Shown: in pieces, positions 22,960 through 30,904 of the stretch
How positions within the stretch are numbered: position 1 is the stretch's first letter
How the letters are laid out: each line of letters opens with the position of its first letter
DNA from: a virus
DNA length: 31,704 nucleotides
IMG/VR virus record: IMGVR_UViG_3300044616_002294
Location: 1 to 31,704 of that record
Reading direction: 5' to 3' (one strand)
Program-made: the position numbers and the translations under genes
The notes under the pieces: model-generated
The model's database searches: none
What the model saw: the letters and a program-made list of their open reading frames with translations, nothing else
What the model was told of the DNA's origin: nothing

Positions 22960-23769
22960 ATGCCATCCAACCAACCACCGCTCCTCATCGTCCCGCAATC
23001 CCCTGCGCCGGAAATCACCACGGACTCCCCGCGCAACCCCGCCTGGGACACCGCCCGCGAAACCGCCGCCACCCTCCGCGCCATGGGCCGCCTCTACCTG
23101 CGCGGCCAGGTCAAGCTCGGCATGATCCTCGCAGGCCTCAAAAAGGAGCATGGAATCACCAACGGGAAGCGCCCGTCCACCTTGCCAGAGTCTGGCAAGG
23201 TAGCCCTCACCTGGCCTGAAATCGTCGAACAGGAAACCGGCTACTCCCGCCAATCCGCCGAAGTATTCATCCGCCTTTTCGAGGCCACCGGCGCGAAGCT
23301 CAAGACCTCCAAAAAGCTCGCCCTCCCCGCCCCGGCGAAGAAGGACGCCCTCGCCATCTTCCGCTCCGAGAACCCCCTCGCCCTCACGGAGGAGCAGTGG
23401 CACCTCGTCGATGACGTCATCGGCACCCTCACCGACGGCGAGACACAGGCCAGCCTCATGCGCGAACTCGGGATCCTGCCCAAGCCCGCCCCCATGCCCG
23501 TGAAAAAGGGCGATCCGAAAAAGCCCGACGAGCGCACCGCAGGCCAGCTCGCCTTCCACTTCTTCGACGGCCTCGGCGCGAGCCTCATCAACACCCGCAT
23601 GTCCCCGGACTACCAGAAGCTCCTCCACGCCCTCCCCCTCCATTCCACCGAGGAACAGCCCCTCTCCCTCACCACCCTGGAAACCGAAGCCCGCGCCCTC
23701 CTCGCCGACATCGAGCGCGCCAAGGCCGACGCCGCCAAACACGCCAAGCCCGCCCGCCGCCTGAGCTAA
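22960..23769 (+). CDS. DUF3102-like early protein
   Basis: ATG at 22960 (MPSNQPP) is preferred; an earlier ATG at 22933 would translate a CTGACCTCTGA-type spacer. The product has 269 residues. Residues about 30-110 (ATLRAMGRLYLRGQVKLGMILAGLKKEHG, then WPEIVEQETGYSRQSAEVFIRLFEA) resemble DUF3102-type helical regions of plasmid and phage replication or partition proteins, including an HTH-like GYSRQSAEVFIRL. The C-terminus is Lys/Ala-rich. A long perfect palindrome lies inside the gene. Role unknown. Confidence 0.55.
   Translation: MPSNQPPLLIVPQSPAPEITTDSPRNPAWDTARETAATLRAMGRLYLRGQVKLGMILAGLKKEHGITNGKRPSTLPESGKVALTWPEIVEQETGYSRQSAEVFIRLFEATGAKLKTSKKLALPAPAKKDALAIFRSENPLALTEEQWHLVDDVIGTLTDGETQASLMRELGILPKPAPMPVKKGDPKKPDERTAGQLAFHFFDGLGASLINTRMSPDYQKLLHALPLHSTEEQPLSLTTLETEARALLADIERAKADAAKHAKPARRLS
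23179..23201. repeat. perfect 23-bp palindrome inside the DUF3102-like gene
   Basis: Arms of 11 bp (ACCTTGCCAGA and TCTGGCAAGGT) surround a single G. It encodes TLPESGK in frame, right where the protein passes from a Lys-rich loop (NGKRPS) to the conserved helix. It could be a small mobile palindrome tolerated in a loop, or a binding site. Confidence 0.85.
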
Positions 23770-23807
23770 TCCATCATCCAAAATTCAAAATTCAAAATCT
23801 GAAATCC
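23770..23807. repeat. AAATTC/CAAAATC spacer
   Basis: This is a chain of CCAAAATTC and AAAATTC units in the gap before the ATG at 23808. No promoter or hairpin is visible in it. Confidence 0.6.
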
Positions 23808-24098
23808 ATGGACCCCATCATCCCCATCCACATAGAGCGCCTCCTCCGCACGGACGAAGCCCGCATCCTCACCGTCGCACGCCAGCCCTCCTTCAAGGCC
23901 ATCCCGGCAATCGCCGCCCAGCTCACCGCCTACTCCTACGCCGAGGATCTCCACGACATCCACGAGACCTACGAGAACCACTTCCTGTCGAACGCGAACA
24001 ACGATCACCGCGCCCTCGCTCACAGGATCCTCCATGAGAAAGCCCACCAGCTCAAGCTCCTCGCCCTCCAGAACCTCCAGGAACTCACACGACCATGA
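23808..24098 (+). CDS. small early protein of unknown function
   Basis: The 96-residue product (MDPIIPIHIERLLRTDEARILTV...) is helical and His-rich in its second half (HDIHETYENHF, HRALAHRILHEKAHQ). It ends in an ATGA overlap with the ASCH gene at 24095, so the two are co-translated. No family is recognised. Confidence 0.5.
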   Translation: MDPIIPIHIERLLRTDEARILTVARQPSFKAIPAIAAQLTAYSYAEDLHDIHETYENHFLSNANNDHRALAHRILHEKAHQLKLLALQNLQELTRP

Positions 24099-24490
24099 AA
24101 GCCCTCTCCATCCGCCAGCCCTGGGCGTGGCTCATCGCCAACGGCCACAAGGACATCGAGAACCGCTGCTGGAAGACATTCTTCCGTGGCAGCTTCTACA
24201 TCCATGCCGCCAAAGGCATGACCCGCGATGAATACGCGATCGCCTTCGTCATGGCCGAAGAGCAGGGCGTCGAGCTGCCCGCATTCGATGACCTGGATCG
24301 CGGCGGCATCGTCGGCAGGGCCGTCATCACCGATTGCGTCACGGAAGACGCCTCCCCGTGGTTCTTCGGCGAATACGGCTTCGTCATCAAGGACGCGCGC
24401 CCGCTGCCCTTCTCTCCCTGCAAAGGCTCCCTCCAATTCTTCACCCCCGAACTCCCCCTCTTCATCGATCACCCGATCACAGCCCCATGA
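24095..24490 (+). CDS. ASCH-domain protein
   Basis: The product has 131 residues, with the typical ASCH/PUA-like opening MKALSIRQPWAWLIANGHKDIENRCW followed by RGSFYIHAAKG (31-41), then beta strands (GGIVGRAVITDCV). ASCH domains bind RNA or modified nucleotides, and small stand-alone versions are common in phages. The gene overlaps both neighbours by four bases. The target is unknown. Confidence 0.75.
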   Translation: MKALSIRQPWAWLIANGHKDIENRCWKTFFRGSFYIHAAKGMTRDEYAIAFVMAEEQGVELPAFDDLDRGGIVGRAVITDCVTEDASPWFFGEYGFVIKDARPLPFSPCKGSLQFFTPELPLFIDHPITAP

Positions 24491-24672
24491 AAAACTTCAC
24501 CCCCTACTATCGCCTCCCCCGCCGCGAGCCTCTCCCGCTCCCGAAGTCTTTCGAGAACCCCTCCCTGATCGCCGGATACCAGGACTGCGGCAGCCGCCAG
24601 GAATACGGCATCTGCCGCAGCTGCGGGAAAGCCCACGGCTACGTCATCCGCCTCACCGCCCCTCTTCCTTGA
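24487..24672 (+). CDS. small zinc-ribbon-like protein
   Basis: The 61-residue product starts at the ATGA overlap with the ASCH gene. Two Cys clusters (QDCGSRQEYGICRSCGK) suggest one half of a zinc-binding knuckle, though a full four-ligand set would need Cys36, Cys44, Cys47 and a His such as the one in KAHGY. Function unknown. Confidence 0.5.
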   Translation: MKNFTPYYRLPRREPLPLPKSFENPSLIAGYQDCGSRQEYGICRSCGKAHGYVIRLTAPLP

Positions 24673-24698
24673 GAGTTGAAATTTGAATTTTGAAATTT

Positions 24699-26849
24699 AT
24701 GCAAACGCTCACCCACGCACCCGCCACCCTCCTCGACCTCATCGCCCGCGAGGGAGGCCTGGCCGATCTCAACCGCCTCAACCCCGGCCAGAAGGATGAC
24801 ATGTTCCGCAAGCTCGGAGCCGTCCAGGCTGTCATGCAGGCGGGGCGCGGCGGCATGTGCCAGGTGAAGAAAACAATCGCCCGCACCCTCGGCATTTCCC
24901 CGCAGGCCATCGATGTCTGGATCAAGGCCTACCGCCAGCACGGCTGGCAAGGCCTCGTCGATCAGCGCCGCCTCGCCGCGAAAGGCCGCAGGCATATCCC
25001 GGACATCACCGCGCAGTGGTTCAAGGATCTCATCACCAGCACCCAGCGCACCGAGGACGGCATGATGGAAGCCCACCGTCAGGTCATCGATCAATGGAAC
25101 CTCTGGCGCAGAACCGGCGATCCCAAGTGGGCGATCCCCGGCTTCCTCAACCCGCCCGCCGATTGCGGGAAAGGCTACCCCGCCGGTTTCAGCTACGAGA
25201 CCTTCCGTAAATGCAAGCCCACCAAGTATCAGCGCAAGCTCGCCAGCCAAGGCACCATCAGCTCCTACCGCGATCTCCCCTCCATCCTCTCCACATGCGT
25301 CGGCACCGAGTATCTCGAATACATCTTCTTCGACGATGAAAAGCCCGACGTCCAGGTGCGCGTCCCCGGCTTCGACCGCCCCATGGTTCCCCTCTGCTTC
25401 CATGCCCTCGACCGCCTGACCCGCTTTCCCTTCCGTCCGCACATCCGCCTCCGCTGGTATGATACCGACGCGCAGACCCACCGCACGCTCACCCAGAAAG
25501 AGTTCGTCTGGTATGTGATCGCCATCCTCGGCACCGAGGGATACCGCACCGATGCCGCTGGCACCACGCTGATCCAGGAGCACGGCACCGCCAAGACCTG
25601 GGAGAACAAAGCCCTCTCCACACCCGACGGCCACCACTCCTTCGAGGAAGCCCTCCACGCCATCACCGGCGGCTGCGTCCGCATGGACAGCTCCGGCCTC
25701 TTCAACAAGCCCGCCTTCGCGGAAATGCTCTACGGCCCGCAGTCATCGGGCAACCCGCGCTTCAAGGCACCCATCGAATCCAGCTTCCACCTCTGGCGCA
25801 CCTACTCGCAGATGCTCATCGGCCAGACCGGCCGCAACGTCGAGAACTCGCCCGAGGAAAACTACGGCATCACGAAATACGAGAAGCAGATCCTCAAGGC
25901 CGTGAAAGACCTGCCGGCCCACATCCAGGACGGCATCCTTTCCAACTACCTCACCGGCGTGGAATTCACCTCCATCGCCGAGCTGATCCGCCACGCCCTG
26001 GCAAACCGCACCGACCACTCCTTCGAAGGCTGGAACGCCCTGAACTTCGTCGAGCCGGTCTGGCGCTGGAAGCAGGATGAACCCGGCATGTGGCGCTCCC
26101 GCAGCGACCTTGCAAAGCTCCCGCAGCACCTCCGCGATCACGCTGCAAGCGAGCAGCGCGAGGATCCCAGCCTCAGCTCCATCATCCCGTGGAGTCCCTC
26201 CATCGCCCGCGCCGTGAAAGCCGCCGATCCGTGCATCAAGAAGCTCTCCCTCTTCGATAGCGTCCACCTCCTCCCCACCTCATGGGCGAAGCCCGTCACC
26301 GTCACCAGCCGCCACGAGATCCACATCACCGAGGAACTCCTCCCCGGCGAGGAACTCATCTACCTCCCGGAACTCACCACCCCGCGCGGCCGCACCGAGT
26401 TCCTCCAGCCCGGCGACAAGCTCATGGCCTACCTCAACCCCATGATGCCGGAAACCCTCATCATCTGCGACATGGAGTTCACCCCCCTCGGCACCTTGAC
26501 AAGGAACGTCCGCCACCACCGCGACAACAACGCCGTCGAGGAAATGTTCAGGCAGCGCGCCCGCCTCCAGGGAGCCATGGAAGCCCCCGTCAAGCGCGCC
26601 ATGCAAGGCCAGATGGATCGCCGCGACGCCGTCCACCAGCTCAACAAGGATCTCATCGCCAAGGCCAACGGCGAGACCCGCTCCGAGAACGAGATCAAGG
26701 CCGAAGCCCGCCACGCCGCCGCCGACAAGGCCGTCACCACCCGCCGCGTCGCCACCTACGAAACCGCAGCGCCCGAGGACATCTTCACCCCCGCCGCCGC
26801 GCAAGCCCCCATCGACGAAGCCGACATCGCCGACTGGCTGAATGACTGA
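24699..26849 (+). CDS. MuA-like DDE transposase
   Basis: ATG at 24699 (MQTLTHAPATLL) gives 716 residues; a TTG three codons earlier would read through a spacer. Residue numbers below use the ATG as 1. An N-terminal HTH region lies at about 40-95 (IARTLGISPQAIDVWIKAYRQHGWQGLVDQ). The RNase H-like core follows with candidate catalytic residues Asp212/213 (IFFDDEK), Glu294 (LIQEHGTA) and Glu360 (FKAPIESSFHLW). A Mu-type C-terminal beta barrel lies near 510-590 (PGDKLMAYLNPMMPETLIIC), then a helical MuB-contacting-like tail. It catalyses strand transfer in integration and replicative transposition. The second acid is Glu where Asp is usual. Confidence 0.85.
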   Translation: MQTLTHAPATLLDLIAREGGLADLNRLNPGQKDDMFRKLGAVQAVMQAGRGGMCQVKKTIARTLGISPQAIDVWIKAYRQHGWQGLVDQRRLAAKGRRHIPDITAQWFKDLITSTQRTEDGMMEAHRQVIDQWNLWRRTGDPKWAIPGFLNPPADCGKGYPAGFSYETFRKCKPTKYQRKLASQGTISSYRDLPSILSTCVGTEYLEYIFFDDEKPDVQVRVPGFDRPMVPLCFHALDRLTRFPFRPHIRLRWYDTDAQTHRTLTQKEFVWYVIAILGTEGYRTDAAGTTLIQEHGTAKTWENKALSTPDGHHSFEEALHAITGGCVRMDSSGLFNKPAFAEMLYGPQSSGNPRFKAPIESSFHLWRTYSQMLIGQTGRNVENSPEENYGITKYEKQILKAVKDLPAHIQDGILSNYLTGVEFTSIAELIRHALANRTDHSFEGWNALNFVEPVWRWKQDEPGMWRSRSDLAKLPQHLRDHAASEQREDPSLSSIIPWSPSIARAVKAADPCIKKLSLFDSVHLLPTSWAKPVTVTSRHEIHITEELLPGEELIYLPELTTPRGRTEFLQPGDKLMAYLNPMMPETLIICDMEFTPLGTLTRNVRHHRDNNAVEEMFRQRARLQGAMEAPVKRAMQGQMDRRDAVHQLNKDLIAKANGETRSENEIKAEARHAAADKAVTTRRVATYETAAPEDIFTPAAAQAPIDEADIADWLND

Positions 26850-26882
26850 TCTCCGAAACCAACAACCAACACACACAACAAA

Positions 26883-27032
26883 ATGAAAAACTACGACCGC
26901 CACCAAATGTTCCGCTCTCCGAACCGCCGAGCCATCACCATCGGCAACCTCAAGGCCGACCGGCTCGCCGCCAAGAACCGCCGCCGCGCCGCTAATGGCC
27001 AGCCTCCGAAGTCCTCCTACGCGGACATCTAA
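26883..27032 (+). CDS. 49-residue Arg-rich protein between transposase and ATPase
   Basis: The product (MKNYDRHQMFRSPNRRAITI..., ending SSYADI) is strongly basic (KNRRRAANG) and lies in the gap between the A-like and B-like genes. Codon use matches the neighbours, with G or C at nearly all third positions. It could bind DNA or the transposome. No family is recognised. Confidence 0.5.
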   Translation: MKNYDRHQMFRSPNRRAITIGNLKADRLAAKNRRRAANGQPPKSSYADI

Positions 27033-27044
27033 CCCCCGGCTCTT

Positions 27045-27076
27045 CCACTGATCACTGCTCACTCCCCACTCTCCAT
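27045..27076. repeat. CACTGATCACTGCTCACT-type spacer
   Basis: Imperfect CACTGATCACTGCTCACTC units lie between the small basic gene and the MuB-like gene. They are similar to the GATCAC spacer at 22489. Confidence 0.5.
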
Positions 27077-27088
27077 CCAAACAACACC

Positions 27089-28186
27089 ATGCCCCACACC
27101 ACCACCATCGAAGCCGAAACGGATCTTGATTCCCGCACCTCACCCGTCGGGAAAAGCGAACTCGCGAAAGCGTCCAGCTCCAAGTCCCGGATCAACATCC
27201 CCTTCAACCTCAACAACTGGAAAGGCCTCGACGAGGAAACCGTCGAGCAGCTCGCCTGGTTCCACCAGCACGCCCTGGAATCCGACCTCTCCTGGAAGCA
27301 ATGCGAGCAGGCGCTCAACTACTCGCAGACCACCGTCTTCCGCGCTTTGAAAGGCGAATACGGCGGCGACCTCGCCAAGGTCATCGCCGCCATCCGCTCC
27401 TACCGCACCATCATCACCGAGCGCACCGCCATCACCAACGCCGACTTCCGCGAGACCCGCATCACCAAGCTCGTCACCGGCGGCCTCAGCTACGCCCTGG
27501 CCAACAACTCCATCACCTCCATCACCGGCGAAAGCCGCATGGGAAAGACCGCCTCCGCGAAATACTGGCGCGACCAGAACAACCACGGCCGCACCGTCTT
27601 CGTCACCGCCCCGGCCTACGGCGGCGCGAAAGCCCTCCTCAAGGAAATCGCCTTCTGCCTCGGCATCAACCGGAACCTTTCCGTCCCGAACATGCACGAC
27701 GCCATCCTCCGCGCCTTCAACCAGAACCGCATGCTCATCGTCGATGAAGCCCACCGCATGCTCCCCAACGACTACCGCTCCAACCCCGTCCTCCTGGAGA
27801 TCCTCCGCGACATCCACGACCGCACCGGCTGCGGCCTCGGCATCCTCGCCACCGAGCGTTTCTCCACCGCCATCGCCAAGTCCGCCTACCAATATGAGCA
27901 GGTGCTTGGCCGCATCGGCATGCCCGTCCGCCTCCCCCGCGAATTCGTCTGGGGCGACGTCGCACCCATCGCCGCGCAATACCTCCCCGACACCCCGAAA
28001 GACCTCGCCTCCGAGCTGCTCAAGATCGCCAACCAGCCCGGCCGCCTCGGCATCGTCTGCGAGACCCTCAAGTTCGCCAGCCGCATCGCCTCCAAGAAGA
28101 AATCCGCCCTCACCCCGGAGATCGTCCGCATGGCCATCGGCACCCGCCACCAGATGATGGGAGAAACCCAATACGCCAAGAAATAA
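27089..28186 (+). CDS. MuB-like AAA ATPase, transposition target selector
   Basis: The product has 365 residues. The N-terminal region has a basic patch (KSELAKASSSKSR) and an HTH-like segment (65-90, LSWKQCEQALNYSQTTVFRAL). The AAA core has Walker A GESRMGKT (147-154) and Walker B MLIVDEAH (215-222), followed by a sensor-like region (LGILATERFS). MuB binds target DNA, delivers it to the transposase and gives target immunity. Placement after the transposase gene is as in Mu. Confidence 0.85.
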   Translation: MPHTTTIEAETDLDSRTSPVGKSELAKASSSKSRINIPFNLNNWKGLDEETVEQLAWFHQHALESDLSWKQCEQALNYSQTTVFRALKGEYGGDLAKVIAAIRSYRTIITERTAITNADFRETRITKLVTGGLSYALANNSITSITGESRMGKTASAKYWRDQNNHGRTVFVTAPAYGGAKALLKEIAFCLGINRNLSVPNMHDAILRAFNQNRMLIVDEAHRMLPNDYRSNPVLLEILRDIHDRTGCGLGILATERFSTAIAKSAYQYEQVLGRIGMPVRLPREFVWGDVAPIAAQYLPDTPKDLASELLKIANQPGRLGIVCETLKFASRIASKKKSALTPEIVRMAIGTRHQMMGETQYAKK

Positions 28187-28190
28187 GCCC

Positions 28191-28532
28191 ATGACCACGC
28201 AACTCGACCTCTGCTTCGCCGCCGCCGCCGCTCCGCTCCAGCAGGATGCAGAGACCGAGCGCGTGCTCACCCACCTCCGCGAGAACCCCGGCTTCCACAC
28301 CGCCCGCCAACTCTCCGCCGCCCTCGATCTCACCGACCGCCAGATCCGCAAGGCTGCCGAGACCTCCGGCAACGAAATCGTCTCCGGCCCAGGCTCCCCC
28401 GGCTACTGCCACATAGACCACTGCCCGCCCGAAAAAATCGCCCACATCGCCGACACCCTCCGCTCCCAGGCGAGGATCATGCTCGCCCGCTCCATCCGCC
28501 TCCGTATCCGCGCCCACGCCATCATCCGATGA
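28191..28532 (+). CDS. small winged-helix early protein
   Basis: The product has 113 residues. Residues 24-60 (RVLTHLRENPGFHTARQLSAALDLTDRQIRKAAETSG) form a winged-helix-like segment. The second half is basic (ARSIRLRIRAHAIIR). It follows the ATPase gene by four bases and overlaps the next gene by four. Confidence 0.55.
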   Translation: MTTQLDLCFAAAAAPLQQDAETERVLTHLRENPGFHTARQLSAALDLTDRQIRKAAETSGNEIVSGPGSPGYCHIDHCPPEKIAHIADTLRSQARIMLARSIRLRIRAHAIIR

Positions 28533-28741
28533 CCCACTACTCCCAACAGATCCTCAAGGATCTCTCCGTCAGCCAATCCACCGCCGACAGCATCGCCGGA
28601 CGCATCGGCATCACCGACCAGCGCTGCGAAGCCCTCCTCCGCGAACTCAAGGCCGAGGGCTATGTCACCGTCCACCCCCTTGAAATCGACGGAAAGGACT
28701 CCCTCGCCGTCTATCGCCTCACCGAAAAATCCCGCGCATGA
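28529..28741 (+). CDS. small winged-helix early protein
   Basis: The product has 70 residues. SVSQSTADSIAGRIGITDQRCEALLRELKAEGYV plus the following strands (TVHPLEIDGKDSLAVYRLT) make a compact winged helix. It is coupled by ATGA overlaps on both sides, within a run of three small putative DNA-binding proteins. Confidence 0.6.
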   Translation: MTHYSQQILKDLSVSQSTADSIAGRIGITDQRCEALLRELKAEGYVTVHPLEIDGKDSLAVYRLTEKSRA

Positions 28742-28992
28742 TCACCATGGAAGCCCCCCTTAAACGCCGCCGTGGACGCCCCGACACCTACGAGGGGCGC
28801 AGCAGCATCGCCCTCGGCCTCGCCGTCGCCGGTGCCACCCTCAAGCCCGGAGAAACCCGCACCTGCACCGAGCTTGCCGCCTACGCCGGATGCACCCGCT
28901 CACACATCTCCGCCATCGAGAGGAAAGCCCTCCGCAAGATCCGCAACAATATCCCCCCCGACCTTCTCCGCGATCTCAACATCCAACTCTAA
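28738..28992 (+). CDS. small sigma-region-4-like HTH protein
   Basis: The product has 84 residues. A basic N-terminus (LKRRRGRPDTYEGR) precedes LAAYAGCTRSHISAIERKALRKIRNN, which carries the I-x-x-IE-x-x-ALRKIR pattern of sigma-70 region 4. It is too small for a sigma factor. A late-gene activator acting at promoters is an attractive guess, as no Mor or C homologue is present. Its partner at 22518 has a weaker version of the same pattern. Confidence 0.55.
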   Translation: MITMEAPLKRRRGRPDTYEGRSSIALGLAVAGATLKPGETRTCTELAAYAGCTRSHISAIERKALRKIRNNIPPDLLRDLNIQL

Positions 28993-29005
28993 CACCACCG
29001 AAACC

Positions 29006-29143
29006 ATGCCAAGCAAACCGAAAGCCAAGACCATCGCCGCCGCCGAAAAACGCGTCATCAGGTACGAAGTTTCCACCCTGAAAAAAGCCGTCCGCAAGAT
29101 CAAACGTCCTAACTACTATGCCACTCCGAAACAAAGCCGCTAA
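29006..29143 (+). CDS. 45-residue Lys-rich protein
   Basis: The product (MPSKPKAKTIAAAEKRVIRY...) is highly basic and helical. It starts 13 bases after the previous stop and overlaps the next gene by 26 bases. It could be a small nucleic-acid-binding protein. No family is recognised. Confidence 0.45.
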   Translation: MPSKPKAKTIAAAEKRVIRYEVSTLKKAVRKIKRPNYYATPKQSR

Positions 29144-29417
29144 GAGCGGTTCCTCTCTGCCGCCTGTTTGGAATCCGCTCGATGATGAGTTCGAGGAAAT
29201 CCTTGGAGGCTCGTGGGCCGTAATCAGAACCGCAGATGGATGGGAGATTGAATGCCAGCATAGTCAGACGACTCTCCCGCTAAAATCGACCGAAATGGGA
29301 TCCGCGAAAATCGAGGGCAGGAAATTAGCCCGTCAATTCGAGCAGCGATATCTGCCGAACGCTCAAGCGATGGCAGCCGCCGACACCGCCACTCCGACGA
29401 AGGAAACGACTTTATGA
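29118..29417 (+). CDS. hypothetical protein preceding the methyltransferase
   Basis: The product has 99 residues, with VWNPLDDEFEEILGGSWAVIRTADGWEIECQ as its most ordered part. The stop overlaps the methyltransferase start by four bases. Third-position GC is clearly lower here than in the transposition genes, as it is in the methyltransferase, so the two may have come as one cassette. It could be an accessory of the enzyme. Confidence 0.5.
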   Translation: MPLRNKAAKSGSSLPPVWNPLDDEFEEILGGSWAVIRTADGWEIECQHSQTTLPLKSTEMGSAKIEGRKLARQFEQRYLPNAQAMAAADTATPTKETTL

Positions 29418-30193
29418 TACCTGAAACCTACGAAACACCATCGCAGGCGGATTGCCATCCGCGCCTTGTTCATCCTCTTACGGATCACGGGGGGATTGCG
29501 ATCTATCTGGGCGACTGCCTGGACATCATGCCGCAACTGGAAAACGACACCTTCGACGCCGTGGTGACTGATCCGCCATACTCCAGCGGAGGCCGCACGC
29601 AAGCTGCAGCTCGGAACGTGGTCAGCAAATCAGACAGCCGGGAAGCCGATGAGTGGTTCATGGGCGACAACATGGGAGTTGATACCTACATCCGCTGGAT
29701 GCGCCAAATCGCACGGGAAAGCCTGCGCGTGGTGATCCAAGGCGGCCATGCCTACGTCTTCACCGACTGGCGGCAGTTCACGAACCTCTCGACGGCGTGG
29801 GAAAGCATCGGCTGGTCTCTCCGCTCGGTGATCGTCTGGGACAAAGCCAAAGGTGGGGCAATGGGTAGCTTCTGGCGGAACAATCACGAATGGTGCTGCG
29901 TCTTCACGAAAGGCCAGCCAAACCCGCCCGCGCATCGCTCCTGCTTCAACACATGGACAGGATCGAAGCCACAAGGCCACGAACACCCGACGGAAAAGCC
30001 GCTGGGACTCATGACCTACATCATCGGGGCGATCCCGAAAAGCACGGGGAAAATCCTCGAACCGTTCGCAGGCTCTGGCACCACGCTGGAAGCCGCGAAG
30101 CTGTGCGGATTCGGTGCCGTCGGAATCGAACGGAACCCGGTCTATGCCAAAGCCTGCGCCGCCAAGATTTCACAGGGGACGCTCGCTCTATGA
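29414..30193 (+). CDS. DNA methyltransferase (DPPY, beta-class-like)
   Basis: The product has 259 residues. DPPY (53-56) comes before the AdoMet motif FAGSGTT (218-224), the beta-class order of N6-adenine or N4-cytosine methyltransferases. HPTEKP (191-196) is the usual neighbour of the AdoMet pocket. No partner endonuclease gene is visible, so it is an orphan enzyme that may shield phage DNA from host restriction or mark it, a role comparable to mom in Mu though by different chemistry. The target sequence cannot be told. The composition differs from the flanks. Confidence 0.8.
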   Translation: MIPETYETPSQADCHPRLVHPLTDHGGIAIYLGDCLDIMPQLENDTFDAVVTDPPYSSGGRTQAAARNVVSKSDSREADEWFMGDNMGVDTYIRWMRQIARESLRVVIQGGHAYVFTDWRQFTNLSTAWESIGWSLRSVIVWDKAKGGAMGSFWRNNHEWCCVFTKGQPNPPAHRSCFNTWTGSKPQGHEHPTEKPLGLMTYIIGAIPKSTGKILEPFAGSGTTLEAAKLCGFGAVGIERNPVYAKACAAKISQGTLAL

Positions 30194-30235
30194 TTCTTTG
30201 GATGAACAGCTAATTATCCCCATGAGGAGACAAGC

Positions 30236-30904
30236 ATGAAAGCCCCCGGCAAAACAGCCCCACGCAAGCCCTCTGCAAAGCCCGTGCAGAAGACCGGCAC
30301 ACCCGGAGAAACCGGCAATCTCTCAAAACCCGAGATCACCAAGTTGCTCCTCCAGGCGAAGGAAGCCTGGGGATACCAGCTCGCCTGCAAAGGCATCCAG
30401 CCCTGCTGCACTTTCGACAACTTCCGCCGCCATCATGTCATGGCCGCCGTCGGCCTCCCCGGAATTTCCAAGCTCAACCGCTCCCACTGGCGCACCGTCA
30501 GCGCCCACTTCCTAACTCTCGCCGGACGCGAGGACGAAGCCTTCGATCTCCTCAACCGCACCGGCGGGAAAACCTATCGCGGCACTAAGCCCGGCGACAC
30601 CTGGGAAACAGCCGAGGCCTACGTCTCCCACATCCGCCAGACCCTCGCCGATCACCTCGCCGTGGATCTCCCGCAGCACATTGAGACCGGCTGGTTCCTC
30701 CACGCCTCCCGCCAGCGCACCGGCAAGCCCAGCCTCACCATGGATACCCTCGCCGAGCGCCTCGATCCCCAGATTCTCCACGGCCTCCTCTCCCACCTCC
30801 GCAACCACATCGCCCTCCGCGAAGGCCGCGCCGATCTCGACCGCAGATCCGCCCGCTCCTACCCCGCCAAGCCCGACCCCGGCCAGATCGACGATCCCTT
30901 CTGA
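30236..30904 (+). CDS. last early gene, function unknown (gp16-like possible)
   Basis: The product has 222 residues, with a basic, Pro/Lys-rich start (residues 1-28). The domain (ITKLLLQAKEAWGYQLACKGI, FRRHHVMAAVGLPGISKLNRSHWRTVSAHFLTLAG) is helical and resembles in outline the gp16/GemA-type proteins of Mu-like phages, which influence host gene expression and supercoiling. I am not sure of this. A second helical half and a Pro-rich tail (KPDPGQIDDPF) follow. It abuts the right end region. Confidence 0.45.
   Translation: MKAPGKTAPRKPSAKPVQKTGTPGETGNLSKPEITKLLLQAKEAWGYQLACKGIQPCCTFDNFRRHHVMAAVGLPGISKLNRSHWRTVSAHFLTLAGREDEAFDLLNRTGGKTYRGTKPGDTWETAEAYVSHIRQTLADHLAVDLPQHIETGWFLHASRQRTGKPSLTMDTLAERLDPQILHGLLSHLRNHIALREGRADLDRRSARSYPAKPDPGQIDDPF

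Noticed and set aside
22759-23781. Long minus-strand open frame opposite the DUF3102-like gene
   Set aside because: Its Gly/Glu/Val-rich composition is typical of the complement of GC-rich codons. The plus-strand gene has a coherent protein and coupled neighbours.
24639-25658. Minus-strand open frame opposite the transposase N-terminus
   Set aside because: The transposase on the plus strand is clearly the real gene.
27140-28372. Minus-strand open frame of about 410 codons opposite the MuB-like gene
   Set aside because: It mirrors a gene with intact Walker motifs and has low-complexity Gly/Asp/Val composition.
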